Made by a program: the position numbers and the translations under genes. From Aplectana chamaeleonis (taxonomy: Eukaryota > Nematoda > Chromadorea > Rhabditida > Cosmocercidae), in NCBI GenBank assembly GCA_029168955.1, contig JAPDOI010000021.1, forward strand, positions 1,773,501 through 1,837,500: a stretch of 64,000 nt of DNA. The letters are read 5' to 3'. Each line of letters starts with the position of its first letter. Position 1 is the stretch's first letter. Below the pieces are notes generated by a model that searched no databases, was not told the DNA's origin, and saw only the letters and a list, made by a program, of their open reading frames with translations. Shown in pieces: positions 19,382 to 31,270 of the stretch.

Positions 19382-19767
19382 TTACAGTAAAAATTGTGAG
19401 TGGCCCTTGTCATGAGCTATGTAGGTGTGGGCTGTCTTTCGCCACAAATGTCGACTAATCATCCAGCCTTGTTGATCTTGATAGTGATTGCTATACAGAT
19501 CACATATAGAACAGTGCTATCGGCATTCTCTGATCACCTGAGGCTTTCAAGTAGCTTTTAATTTACGGGATTTGTTCTTCCTGTTATTCTAATGAACCGC
19601 AAGGCACATAGTAACGGGTGCATATTGCATGAAACACCACACGACTAAACAAATGTTGGTGTATTATAGCAAAAAACAGATTTTGCCGTTTGCCGGCCAT
19701 TTTTAGAGTTTGCCGTTGCCGTTTGCCGAAATTTTAAATTCCTTTGCCGCACACCCCTGCTGACCAC

Positions 19768-19949
19768 CGAGGGGGGGGGTCGTAAGTATTCCGCGCTCCT
19801 TGCCAACGAGCTGCTGGACACTGCCCGATTTCATCGCGAACCCTGTCTTGAGTCCCATCCGAGACAAAGTTTATGACCCGTAAATGTTTCGGTAGTGCCG
19901 CGAACGAGTGGTCTATTATGTGTACTCTGCCCGTACTTCTCATTCGCAT
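19768..19949 (-). pseudogene. Possible minus-strand ORF fragment split by hAT element A (5' half)
   Basis: This frame is open on the minus strand up to the hAT target site (containing LPKHLRVINFVSDG and VRDEIGQ). It would continue at 15693-15604 before the insertion, with a one-base slip in a C9 run. The product is not recognised. Confidence 0.3.
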
Positions 19950-20100
19950 TCGAATAATTATTATTTATTATTATTCGGAATTCGGATTATTCGGAAATCA
20001 GTTTTTCAAATAATTCATTTATTCGACTATTCTTTAATTTTCCGAATAATTCGTTTATTCGAATATTCGAAAAATTTTTATTCGTTTTATATACTCTAAT
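19945..20100. repeat. AT-rich TTCGAATA tract
   Basis: TTATTCGGAATATTCG-like words resemble the tracts at 861-1560 and 61593-61762. It ends just before a candidate splice acceptor. Confidence 0.6.
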
Positions 20101-20106
20101 TTCCAG

Positions 20107-21140
20107 GTTCGTGACAATATCGCTCTGTGCACTACATCTCCCTTAACAGACGTCGAACAGCGAGTACGAGACCGAATTATGCGAAGGTTGGAGATCACAA
20201 CTCTTAGCGATGCTGCTCATAATAGGAAAGCACTGTTACCGGAGTATCCATCAACTGATATGTTATTCTAGTCAAATACAAAACAGTGAAATCTGATTGA
20301 GCTTGAGTTATGTCACTCAAAAGTTATTTTCACTCCGTGTTCTACCTCTAGGTACTTTGACCGGCTGGAGAACGCTGGTTGGAGTGGAATGGATGTAGCA
20401 GCCTACTGGCAACGACTGCGAAAATTGGGGTTGACTGCACTTGCTACTCATAGGTGAGTCTTCTCTTCCGGCTTACTTTGAACCCCTATTATAACAAAGC
20501 CTAACTAGCTCGGATGAATCCGGGCGGAGCACTCAGCGGAGTGGTCGATAATGGCGAAATATAACAGTGATAAGGAGGTTTTAAAATGATAGGCACGATA
20601 AGCTTTACTTCGACCGGCTCAAAATGAGGGAGCTAGGCTATATATGTCGATTCATGGAGTCTGGTAAGTCTGTCGACTACTCGAATATTAGGAAATCTGA
20701 AAAATCGAGGTAATCGAACACTCTATTGAAAGCAGTCAAATATGCTCACTATCGTCTACCTCGTCAAAATGAAACCTCGCTCTTTGGCTAGGGGAGGTGA
20801 AGAGATAGAGTACATTTGGTGAACCCGTCAACAAAATAATTCGGAGAAATGAAATGTTTTTTAGACAGCTGTGCATAGCATAGTTAAACTCTGAGGCATA
20901 TCCAAAATGTTCTCGATTTCGATTGCTGCCAGCAGCGGAGAGGTAAACCGGGGAGAAGTAGAACGGCTGAAAACAATGTTTCGACAAAAAAGCGACCGCT
21001 CGCTGCTGGTGATATTCGACATCAAGAGTTCTTTAGGAATGCCCCAGGCTTACATTTTTTCAGGCATTCTTCCGTGGAGAGTCTCGCCAGCACCCTTAAT
21101 GGATTGTCACTGCACTCATCGCCTAGCAGTTCGGAGTTGA
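20107..21140 (+). CDS. Candidate four-exon host gene (3' part), unknown product
   Basis: Four short open stretches can be joined in phase: 20107-20261 (after TTTCCAG), 20352-20453 (after CCTCTAG), 20593-20663 (after GATAG) and 21062-21140 (after TTTTTTCAG), ending in TGA. Donors after exons 2 and 3 are strong (GTGAGT, GTAAGT); the first donor (GTTATT at 20262) is weak. About 135 codons stay open. The motif YFDRL appears in exons 2 and 3. Exon 1 contains LTDVEQRVRDRIMRRLE. The 5' end is not found; exon 1 begins directly after the AT-rich tract. I do not recognise the protein. The splice choices are inference and the call could be wrong. Confidence 0.4.
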
Positions 21141-22094
21141 GGATGCCGCGAAGAACTCGACAGCGATTCTAGACGATGTCTCATTGCCTCTTTCAAAACA
21201 AAATTTTTTGCTCAACCCAGCTCAGAATAGTGTGAGCTTCCTATAAACGTGTCAAATGCGAGGTTTGCGGCAAAACATGATAACCATTTCAACTATATAT
21301 TTTGGAGTTCATATCCAAGGACCATAACCGCTTTGCCCCCCCCCCCTGATATTTCGTAATGGGAGCTTTCAACGCAGCCATACTCAGCTGTTTTGTGAAG
21401 ACTTCTTAAAGGCATCGTACGCGCAAAAAAACGTATCTTATTTCTATTTGTTTTAAGTAGGCAAGCTCTTGGGGTAAGCGATAATAGCAAAGAAGCCCCA
21501 CAAAACCACCAGCTTCCGGAAAATAAACACGTTCAAAAACCTTCTGAGAACCTCATTTCTCGCCCCTCCGTCGAATTCGGTGTGTCCAGTGCAATACGTC
21601 CGACGTTTTTGTGAACGTCGAAAGTGGTTTTACGCTTAAAACTTCTTGGGTAAGTCGATTTCTTTTGTCTTCCTTCTATCAAAATCACTTAAAAAAAGTA
21701 AAAAGCTTTCACTGTGCAAGTTTGAAGATGAGATATTCCGAGATAAGAGCTTGCATTACTGGATTTCTTGCGCCTGTCATGGCGCTTCTGTTCCTTGTGC
21801 TAGATGACCGGTGAGAACTGGTGGCGGATCCTCATCTTTAACCTGTTCCAATCTCATAACCCTACGTATTTGAAGCGCCGAAATCTACCGGTGTAGTCTA
21901 CCGAGCTCATTCATGACATTGAGCCTGAAAAATGAAAAGTGGTTTCCAGCGCGAACAATGCCTTTGAAAGGTCGACATGAACCAAACCCATAAATGACAA
22001 CCATTGAGTCGTAGAACACATCGACTTCGTTGTGATCACCTGCTTCGATTCACAAACAGCAAACACCATGATTACACATGAAAGCAAGCCTCTC
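21141..22094. other. No recognisable gene
   Basis: The sequence downstream of the candidate gene is A/T-rich with no convincing frame. AATAAA at about 21520 could serve as a polyadenylation signal, but this is not supported further. Confidence 0.35.
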
Positions 22095-22509
22095 CTCAGA
22101 ACTTTCCAGGTATGTTATCGGATACCCTCACGTTACAGTCCATAAAGACTCTAATACGTTAAATTAAAGACGCGCTTACCATTCGCATAGCAGCATGTGA
22201 CCTGCATCATAGACACGCGCATCCTTCTTCAAAGCCGCATGTAACACACGCCGCTCAACCCGCACGCGCCTTGCTTCATGGTTGCGTGCAAAATGCACTA
22301 AAGACATGCGTGACCTTCCTGTAGGAGGATTGTTCCATACAACGAGCCCGCAGATTGAGGGTTGAGCGGCGTATGCTACATGCGGCTTTGAAGAAGGGTG
22401 TGCGTGTCTATGATGTAGGTCACATGCTGCTATGCGGAATTTATGCAACGTATTTGTCTTCATGAATGTAGCGTGAGGATATCCAGTAACATACCTGGAA
22501 AGTTTTGAG
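22095..22509. repeat. Foldback element with CTCAGAACTTTCCAGG ends
   Basis: The left end CTCAGAACTTTCCAGGTATG is inverted at the right (CATACCTGGAAAGTTTTGAG). The arms continue inward (GCAGCATGTGACCT / AGGTCACATGCTGC, and AAGCCGCATGTA / TACATGCGGCTT). The outermost bases match the ends of the larger element at 26694-31985. No target duplication is clear. Confidence 0.7.
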
Positions 22510-22914
22510 CCCACCATTTTCACCGCGCTTTGTCTGGCCAAGCCTTACACGCTATAGTGTTTTCAACATTGTCACAACATATAGGAGTGCTACACCATGA
22601 ACCAAAACAGTCACTAGGACTGATCCTACTCGATTTCTATGTTCGGATGCTCACCGTCATTGAATACTACTTTTTCCAAAATAGCATTCTTGTTGAATCT
22701 CGCTTGTTTGAACAGCCATTTATTTGGCTTGGTGGTAGTGCTCACGATGAGAAAGCTTCCCGGCTTTCCGCGGAATCGTGTGACTTTTCAGTGGTATGTG
22801 ATGTGAGAAGGGAAGAAAGGCACACACGGCCAAGGAATGGGCGGAATTGCGTGGATCACCCGACCATCGCATCAGCCCGCCCACATCATTGAAAGGTTGT
22901 CCTTCGAAAAGAAT
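22510..22914. other. Unassigned stretch
   Basis: Part of it (22731-22890) resembles, in inverse orientation, 28505-28680 (GTGCTCACGATGAGAAA / TTTCTCATCATGAGCAC). It is probably repeat-derived. No gene is supported. Confidence 0.3.
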
Positions 22915-25900
22915 ACAATACCCACCCTAAGTTTTGGCAAAAAGACGAAAAAAACGCGGAAAATCGCTTTTGTCGTCTTTTGATCATAACTCGCTTCAAA
23001 AAGGACGATTTTCAAATTTGAAGACATTTTTGGAATCAGCATCGATCCCTCTTTCTTTTTGATCTTTACATGGCTAACTCTGAAACAAGGCATATAGGGT
23101 TGACACAATCAATCGAGTGGGTGGAAAGTGGGTCAATATGAGCTGCTGAATTGTGTGACTGGGTCTACTCTAGTTTATTTGAATTTTCGATTCAGTTTTT
23201 CCATTTTACAAATTTAATTTTTTATATTTTTGAATTTTCAAAAAATTTAATCTCACTTTTCCTCTAGGCATTATTTACTAGCTATCCATGTAGTTACTTG
23301 CTTGAAACTTTTTGGTTCTTAACTATTTTGATTTTATTCTATTTGTAGTTATAACTCATTTTGAATTGCTTTGTTTGATTTTTTATCTAAGTTTTCACTG
23401 TATTTTGAATTCTTATATACTTCAATTTGATGAATATAACTTTGCTTTATCCGAAAAATGGTTTTGATAACAACGATAAAATGTTATTCGGTTATGAATC
23501 GTTTCAACTGTGACTTCAGACAAACAATTCATAACACTAAGAACCTCTAGAGTCTTCGATGTAGGAGCAAATTCAAGTTTCAATCGTTTCTGTCAATACT
23601 AAAATTTCTTGAAGGTATTATTTTCGGATTCCGAAAATACCATTCGTCGCCCTGATTTCTAGAATGTTTTCAAGTTTGTGAAAACAATTGTTTTCTGGAG
23701 TAGTTATGACATATTTTGCCCTTCCAAGAAGTTGAAATTCTTCAGAATCTATGAAACTTCAACCTGAAAACATCACCAATCGATTCTTGTCGTATTGCAA
23801 ATTTCGAAACTGTCTCCATACCTGGGAAACAGTCAAGATTTTTCTAGTATTGGATGATTTCCGCGCTGGCAATGGTCCCCCTTCAGCTTCCTGCGCCTCC
23901 ACTCCTTCCACTCTATCTCTCTTCCTCTCGACGATCTGACGCACTCCTCGCACCAAGGCAGTCCCCCGAAGTGGATTGAATTCGAGCAGCGGAGATAGAT
24001 TGGAGAGACGGCGGTGGAAGGTTTGGTCCTTGGAAAACCAATGGTCCGAATGTGATAAGAGTAAGCATAGTGGGTGGTTTCTGAGATGTTGGTGTATGGG
24101 GACGGGATAGAAAGTACATAGTTAACGGTATGGGGGGACTGATTTCTTGGACAGCTTTGGAAGGCTCAGAAAAGAAAGCGTTTAACTGTGTGGCTGGTCA
24201 ACATCATACGCGCATTTAGAGAAAATCGGAACAGGAACTAGCTTCATGGATGGTCCTTTCTTGAGACACCTAGTCCCGTTCGCGTACTGTGCTATTGAAG
24301 AGTGAATCCTTAGTCGTAGACCACCCAGCAGCCAACGAGCGCGGCCGCGGCGCGTCACCGCACTGATGAGTCCACCAAGCGAATGGTGTGACTCAAACAA
24401 CTAACTGCTCTTCGACAAATGCGGACAGAAATGCATTGAATCCAAGGAGAAGGATCGGAATATGGAATTTTTCATTTTTTCAATAAAAAAATCACATTTT
24501 CATCGGAACGTGGAGAAAACCCTGTGTTTTATCCTTGTTGTTGCGGGAAAGAATCGCTTACAGTACCCGCTTTCAAAATCTCCTTGCAATTGGTGAGTGA
24601 ATCCTTAGTCGCAGACCAGCCAGCTGCCAGGGCGCGCAGCCGCGGCGCGTCACCGCACTCATGAAGGAAATTAGAAGCGATTCAGTTTTTGACTGCACGC
24701 TTACACTTTAAGCGTGTTATTTTTCTTGCGTGAAACGTGGAAACGGCACTATTTCCAGTATTGAATGATTGACGCGGTCTGAATGATCCTCATTTGTCGA
24801 AGAGCAGTTAGTTGGTTGAGTCACACCATTCGCTTGGTGGACTCATCAGTGCGGTGACGGCCGCGGCCGCGCTCGTTGGCTGCTGGGTGGTCTACGACTA
24901 AGGATTCACTCTTCAATAGCACAGTACGAGAACGGGACTAGGTGTCCCAGGAAAGGACCATCCATGAAGCTAGTTCCTGTTCCGATTTTCTCTAAATGCG
25001 CGTATGATGTTGACCAGCCACACAGTTAAACGCTTTCTTTTCTGAGCCTTCCAAAGCTGTCCAAGAAATCAGTCCCCCATACCGTTAACTATGTACTTTT
25101 TATCCCGTCCCCATACACCAACATCTTAGAAACCACCCACTATGCTTACTCTTATCACATTCGGACCATTGGTTTTCCAAGGACCAAACCTTCCACCGCC
25201 GTCTCTCCAATCTATCTCCGCTGCTCGAATTCAATCCACTTCGGGGGACTGCCTTCGTGCGAGGAGTGCGTCAGATCGTCGAGAGGAAGAGAGATAGAGT
25301 GGAAGGGGTGGAGGCGCAGGAAGCTGAAGGGGAACCATTGCCAGCGCGGAAATCATCCAATACTAGAAAAATCTTGACTGTTTCCCAGGTATGGAGACAG
25401 TTTCGAAATTTGCAATACGACAAGAATCGATTGGTGATGTTTTTCAGGTTGAAGTTTCATAGATTCTCAAGAATTTCAACTTCTTGGAAGGGCAAATAAT
25501 GTCATAACTACTCCAGAAAACAATTGTTTTCACAAACTTGAAAACATTCTAGAAATCAGGGCGACGAATGGTATTTTCGGAATCCGAAAATAATACCTCC
25601 AAGAAATTTTAGTATTGACACAAACGAATGAAACTTGAATTTGCTCCTACATCGGAGACTCTAGAGGTTCTTAGTGTTATGAATTGTTTGTCTGAAGTCA
25701 CAGTTGAAACGATTCATAGCCGAATAACATTTTATCGTTGTTATCAAAACCATTTTTCGGATAAAGCAAAGTTATATTCATCAAATTGAAGTATATAAGA
25801 ATTCAAAATACAGTGAAAACTTAGATAAAAATCAAATAAAGCAATTCAAAATGAGTTAAAACTACAAATAGAATAAAAACAAAATAGTAAAGAACCAAAA

Positions 25901-26297
25901 AGTTTCAAGCAAGTAACTACATGGATAGCTAGTAAATAATGCCTAGAGGAAAAGTGAGATTAATTTTTTTAAAAATTCAAAGATATAAAAAAATTAAATT
26001 TGTAAAGTGACAAAAACTGAATCGAAAGTTCAAATAAACTACAGTAGACCCAGTCACACAATTCAGCAGCTCATATTGACCCACTTTTCACCCACTCGAT
26101 TGATTGTGTCAACCCTATATGCCTTGTTTCAGAGTAAGCCATGTATGAAACAAAACGAAAGAGGGATCGATGCTGATTCCAAAAATGTCTTCAAATTTGA
26201 AAATCGTCCACTTTGAAGCGAGTTATGATCAAAAGACGAAAAAAGCGATTTTCCGCGCTTTTTTCGCCTTTTTGCCAAAACTTAGGGTGGGTATTGT
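22915..26297. repeat. Giant inverted repeat (arms about 1.5 kb)
   Basis: The left arm (22915-24421) and right arm (24791-26297) are near-perfect inverse copies, from ACAATACCCACCCTAAG at the outside to CTCTTCGACAAATG at the inside, around a 370-bp spacer. The spacer (24600-24663) holds a degenerate third copy of an arm segment (GAATCCTTAGTCG). A transcript across it would form a hairpin of about 1.5 kb. The small mirrored frames in each arm share GVRQIVERKRDRVEGV but have no known motif. The arm ends (ATGCTGATTCC) resemble the foldback at 30831-31270. It could be a foldback transposon or a hairpin-RNA locus. Confidence 0.9.
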
Positions 26298-26693
26298 AGG
26301 CGTCAAAATGTTGAATACTCTTTATCTCAAGGTGTTGCAACCTCCAAACATGCGTATTGGACTTTTTTTCAAATTGAAACAAGAAATATAAGCGGAAGCC
26401 ACTGTTTACGATGAATATCGCACTCGAGTTCGACGCAAAAATGGTAGTTTGGTCGTGAGGTAACCTATAGTGATGAAACAGCGTAGAAAAACGTTTCGAG
26501 TAAGCTAAAATAACGTTTTCTAACGTTCAGGGCGTGGACGAGCTTACGGGCCCTGCTACTTTCCAACAGCTCGAGCTAATCTCGAAATAAATGCGAATAG
26601 GTCAGGCTAGACGCGAAAGACTTGCTTGACGATTTGCCATCGAAACGTGTGCGGCCCCATAAGCTCGTCCGATTGGGGGGGGGGGGACAGGTA
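26298..26693. other. Unassigned stretch with a G12-type run
   Basis: No gene is seen. A poly-G run at about 26676-26687 precedes the next element. Confidence 0.35.
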
Positions 26694-27565
26694 CTCAGAA
26701 CTTTCCAGCCTAGGTTGTCGCGTCTAATTAGCCCGATTCCTTGTTACATGCGTCTTTACAGGGTCGAAAACGTCATTTCTTGTCACTTGCACGTATGAAA
26801 GACGCAAGTAACATACGAGGGGGCGTGTATGGTGAGTGCGTCTTTCGGAAGAGACCACAAGGACGCAACTAACAAACCGTTTAGACGCAAGAAAGCTACT
26901 CAAATTGTTTATGACGAGTGCGTCTTTCACAACTGATTGATTTCTCGTCGATAACCACTACATTTCACCTTTCCCCGATAAGTTCATGTGTTTTGCTGAT
27001 AAGAAAACTTTCTCAGATTTTCATTTTGTTCGTGATTCAACGAACAATATTTCAAAACAAGGCGGTAGCGTACGACTGCTGTCTTGTGCTTACTGAAGTC
27101 GGGACATTGATCCTAGACATGACTTTCACACATCCTGGGCTTCTCAAGTATTCGCGGTGTTCGTGAAAAATAAGGAAACCGCGGAGCAGTAGACGACGAG
27201 TACATATACTCGTCCGCGCGTACATTAACGCTTTGTCGGCGTCAAATCTAAAACTCAAAATCCACATATTACATAGAAATTCGTGCGATCCGCAATTTTA
27301 CGCCCTGAAATTCGGTTTGAACTTACATAGGCAACCTGATTCTTTCTGGTATGCAGCGCAGTGCAAAAGTATAGGTCCACTATAAATTTCGCATTTTCGC
27401 TAAATTACGATTCGCGCTTCACGAAAATACAAAATTCAGTTACGCACAGTTACGTGTCCATGGTGATTATCGTCTCCCTAATTTCGTCGAAAATTAAAAC
27501 AATCGGTAGCTCACTGCCGCATTAGAGTTAAAAACGTACAGAAACGGGTCTAGAAAAGCACTATG

Positions 27566-27745
27566 ACTCTGAGAGAACTGGCCGCTGTAGTACCGCAACC
27601 GTGCCGCAGCCCCCATAGTTCCGCAGTCGTACCGCAATGACGATGCAGTGGGCTCGCACTTGTGTCAAATACCGCAATAGCGCCGCAATGATTGCGGTAC
27701 TATTGCGGAGCTACTGCGGCAAAATCACAGTGCCGCTGAAGCCAG
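27566..27745. repeat. Cluster of TACCGCAAT / ATTGCGGTA repeats, left
   Basis: GTACCGCAA, TACCGCAAT and ATTGCGGTAC recur here. The outer motif CTCTGAGAGAACTG is inverted at 30813-30828 (CAGTTCTCTCAGAG), next to a matching cluster. These may be the two ends of a 3.3-kb element or paired fragments. Confidence 0.45.
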
Positions 27746-28144
27746 CCATGCCATTTGTCGATCCACTCAACCCGGCTTGCCACGTTTCTCATCCACTCGT
27801 CTTCGTCTTTCAGTTCTGTTGGAACAAAAGCGTGTCTCTTGCTTTTCTCAAAATTCATTTCCTCTCTTAGGGAAACACTGACACATTCATTCTCTTCAGT
27901 CCTATAAGCGTTGATGTTGACGAAGTTTTGAATCATTTTTTTTGCGTGAAAGTTTAGAATCATTTCTTGAACTTAAGAAGCTTTTTGAGTTTTGAGTTTT
28001 TGAATTTTTTGAGCACATTCGACCACACTTACCTGAATTCATGAACTTGAATTCTATAATATGCACATTCTGTACCAAGCCGAGGTCCCATAGTTCTCTC
28101 GCGTGTGCTTCCAGGGATAAGCGGATTTTTTCAAAACTTTTTAG

Positions 28145-28669
28145 AGGCTATGTCCACGATAGAAAGCCGTATTCTAGTTTTCTATGTTTCTCAGTGGGCA
28201 AGTTCTCGATGTAGAGGATTATTGGGAAACGTCTCTATAGAACTTTTGAAAGCCGAATAAAAAAGTTCTTAAAAAAAAAACATTTGTTATTTATTTACGC
28301 CTGTTGGTGTGTTCTGCGCACTGCAGACAAAACGTCAAACCAAACGTCGCAAATTGTTTTGAGCTTTGAAAGTTTTAGGTAAGTGGCTTTGCTTTCTGTT
28401 TCGTATACGAGAAACTCTTGAAAAATTAAGAAAGTTAAATGCTCATGTTTAGATCTTACAATTTCCAGGAATAAAGAGTATGGCACTAGAAACTATGGAC
28501 AACTGCCATATGGCTTGGGCGGGGTGATCCAATGGGTCGACTGGTTCACGAGATTTTCACACAATTCCTGACCGTTTTTCGAGTTACTTCCATCCCCACT
28601 ATTCTCAGAGGGACCCAAAGTTTACTTTCCTGCGAAAAACGGGCAAGTTTCTCATCATGAGCACTGCCT
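28145..28669. mobile_element. Possible degenerate TTAA-type element
   Basis: The right end GAGCACTGCCT is followed by TTAA (28670-28673). A left end AGGCTATGTCCACGAT is preceded by TTAG (28141-28144). The match to the TTAA family is clear on the right and weaker on the left. Confidence 0.35.
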
Positions 28670-28673
28670 TTAA

Positions 28674-29250
28674 ATCGGATTTTGAAAAACGAATGACCAT
28701 CGCACAAGCAAAGTTTGCAAAGCGTAGGTCGGATCTGCGGAAACGAAACATATGTCAGTATCTCTTGTCTATAGTAAAACTTTGCAGTACCACGCCCCAA
28801 GCTGCTGGTTCCAAAAAGTTCACTCATTCATTGAGTACGTCGTATAAGACAGACGCTAGAAAAAGTCGCAAAAATTTAGAAAACTTCGAATTACAAGCAT
28901 ATCTAAGACTTCAGTAAAATTTTAGCGATTCCCCGTTTAAATGACATCGTGGACCTGGCAGTGAGGGTGGCTTTCCCCACGCGCTGAGCTATGAGCTTTG
29001 CTAAAATTTCACGATAAGGTCAGGGTATCATCAGGAGTTATTTGGGATGTTTTGAAAAAGAAATCGGATTTGCTCAAAACTTGTATGTAAGGGTATTCTA
29101 GGGTGCTGAAAACGAATCTGGGGTCTGTTTGTCGAAATGCTAGAAATACACCTCCTATTAGAAGTACACCTGTCATAAAGGTACACCAAAAATACGGGTC
29201 TCTGAGAATTAGAAGTACACCCTCTATTTGAAGTACACCTCTAATCGAAG
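28674..29250. other. Unassigned stretch with GAAGTACACC minisatellite
   Basis: From about 29143 to 29250 the words GAAGTACACC and AAATACACCTC repeat irregularly. No gene is supported. Confidence 0.4.
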
Positions 29251-29689
29251 TACAATACCGCCGCTATCCAAGGGAAAAATGGGCAAAGTGGGCAACTAAA
29301 GCGTCTTTCGACCCCAACACTCCTCAAAGTGCTCCGTTTTTAATTTCGAAAGGACCAAAATGTTCAATGAAAACCCTTTTTTTAATATGAAGTTAGTTAT
29401 GAGTTTGATAAGGTTATCACAAGATAATGAGCCCATTCGATTAAAAACAACCGCACGCGATCTCTAGCATGGTCAAAATGAAAATGTATTCCGCCTTGAA
29501 AAATAATGTTGCTCTCAAATTTCGCAAAATATTATGACACTATCGGCTAGATCATGACATGCTGTACATTTCAGCGTCTTCGATATTTAAAACGGAGCGC
29601 TTTGAGGTGAGTTGTGGTCGAAAGACGGTTTAGTTGCCCACTTTGCAAATTTCGCCCATTTTTTCCCTTGGATAGCGGTGGTATTGTAC
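29251..29689. repeat. Foldback, arms about 100 bp
   Basis: GTACAATACCGCCGCTATCC is inverted as GGATAGCGGTGGTATTGTAC. The arms continue through GGGCAACTAAA.CGTCTTTCGA / TCGAAAGACGGTTTAGTTGCCC. Confidence 0.75.
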
Positions 29690-29914
29690 ATCTAAAATAG
29701 AGATTAGAAGTGCATGTACCTCTAAAATAGGAAATCCGGTATATTAATTAGGTGTTGCAAGTGAAAGGTTTACTCTTCTTTGGTTGCTGCCCCCCTAAGT
29801 TCCCTTCATTAAGTTGAATATGCACTCCACTTGAATGATACCAAATCTATTCACTCTCTGGTCTCTTACCAGAGATTTCCTCACATTCAGACGACACCCA
29901 CTGATTACCTAAGC

Positions 29915-30268
29915 CTGTCCGAATGAGACTCTCCACCCACGCGGTCAGCCTGCGCAACGAGCACACATCAAACCTAGTGCATACTTCCCGTGTTGCGCGA
30001 TCGCGACTGTGCATATCAGCAATATCGACTTTCGGTCGATATAGATGACAAGCATTACGTCGCGTCGCTCGTGGCGATAAGTATGCACTAGGCCTCACGA
30101 AGGCATTTTTCAGACGAGCTGACCGACGACTGAGATACAGTTAACTGGAATATTGTTCCAAATTTGTCTGATATTCGTGGTAATCTATTCACGACTCCAA
30201 AAAAAACCTTCGCGGCGGCCGGTCAACACGCCCACCGGCCGCGTGGGCGAGCAGTCTCATTCGGATAG
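29915..30268. repeat. Foldback with CCGAATGAGACT ends
   Basis: CTGTCCGAATGAGACTCTCC and its inverse AGTCTCATTCGGATAG bound this segment, followed inward by CCCACGCGG / CCGCGTGGG. A nested palindrome lies at 29973-30092. The same end occurs at 33561 in the interrupted copy. Confidence 0.65.
29973..30092. mobile_element. Small palindromic element, CCTAGTGCATACTT ends, copy 1
   Basis: The ends CCTAGTGCATACTT and AAGTATGCACTAGG are perfect inverses. A similar 119-bp copy lies at 33125-33243. The interior holds GCGATCGCGAC and CGCGTCGCTCG. Confidence 0.7.
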
Positions 30269-30689
30269 ACCTGAATTACCCTGTGGAAGTAATAAAAATT
30301 TTATTAATTCTGCCGTGACGAAAAAATTGAGTGTAATCGTTCCATACCAAAAGTAAATAGACTTTCAAAATCGCAACAAGTTCAGCGGAGAAGAGATTTG
30401 TAGGGACAAATAGCTGCATGTAATACCATGTAGCTGTGCTTTCTCGTGAACTGTAGTGCCAACGTAACTACATAGCACGTATTCGTGGTTTAGGCAGCCG
30501 ATTCTTTGGCGTCCAGTGTGTGGATAATGCTACTGAAAGTGAATTAATTCTATGGGCCACGGGAAGATATTTTATTCAGTAGAGATTGTGTATGAATCAA
30601 GAAGACGCGGTCAATAACGACTTGGTGATTGCAGAAATGGCTTGGAAACAAAATTATAGGCTCAGAAGGAGCCCCAAAGCTGGGACGAA

Positions 30690-30830
30690 AGCGTTATTGC
30701 GGTACGATTGCGGGGCTATTGCGGCAAGGTCGTGGCTGGCCGCAATCGTACCGCAATAGGGCCTCTGCGGGGCCGGCCGGCGCCGCAGAGGCAAGATTGC
30801 GGTACGATTGCGGGCAGTTCTCTCAGAGGA
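30690..30830. repeat. Cluster of GCGGTACGATTGCGG repeats, right
   Basis: GCGGTACGATTGCGG occurs repeatedly on both strands here and pairs with the cluster at 27566-27745. Confidence 0.45.
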
Positions 30831-31270
30831 GGCCATAATTTTTGCGTTTTCCGCGAAAAAAACGCAATTAGCGTTTTTGTCGCCCTTTTGCCTTAACTCT
30901 GTTCATGATGGTCAATTTGAGAATCCGAAGAAATATTTGGAATCAGGATCGAGAGTACTCTCTTTTAGCATTTGCACTATTTGGCATACTTTGTACAAAG
31001 CATTTAGGCGTAACAGCATGGACACATTCGCTCATAAATGCCTTGATTGCGAAATCGCGATTCGGGTTGATTGTTTCTTGTCTATTTTTGCATACATATC
31101 TTGTTGAAGAGGGAGCCATGTGTCATTCCAGAAAAAAAGAGGACACGATGCTGATTCCCAATATCTTGTTAGATTCCAAAATGGACCCTTTTGAACAGAG
31201 TTATGGAAAAAAGAGCGAAAAAATGCTTTTTAGCGTTTTTTTTTCGGCCAAAAACGCCAAAATAATGGCC
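30831..31270. repeat. Foldback related to the giant inverted repeat
   Basis: GGCCATAATTTTTGCGTTTT is inverted at the right end (AAAACGCC.AAATAATGGCC). Both arms hold ATTCCAAATAT / GATTCCNAATAT and AACTCTGTTCA / TGAACAGAGTT. The segment CGATGCTGATTCC is shared with 26167-26180. The 171-codon plus frame across it is a by-product. Confidence 0.6.

Larger units (their letters stand above)
15694..19759. mobile_element. hAT-type element A (host of nested insertions)
   Basis: The left end CACGGGTGTGCGGCAA and right end TTGCCGCACACCCCTG are inverted repeats with one mismatch. They are flanked by the perfect 8-bp duplication CTGACCAC (15686-15693 and 19760-19767), the hAT signature. Subterminal GCCGTTTGCCG repeats occur at both ends (15710-15780 and 19681-19735), as expected of transposase binding sites. 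No transposase is visible. Its 4.07 kb includes a TTAA element (16169-18167) carrying hAT element B, and a palindromic element (18947-19381). Confidence 0.85.

Noticed and set aside
19061..19390. A 109-codon plus-strand frame
   Set aside because: It is contained in a palindromic miniature element with clear ends and duplication.
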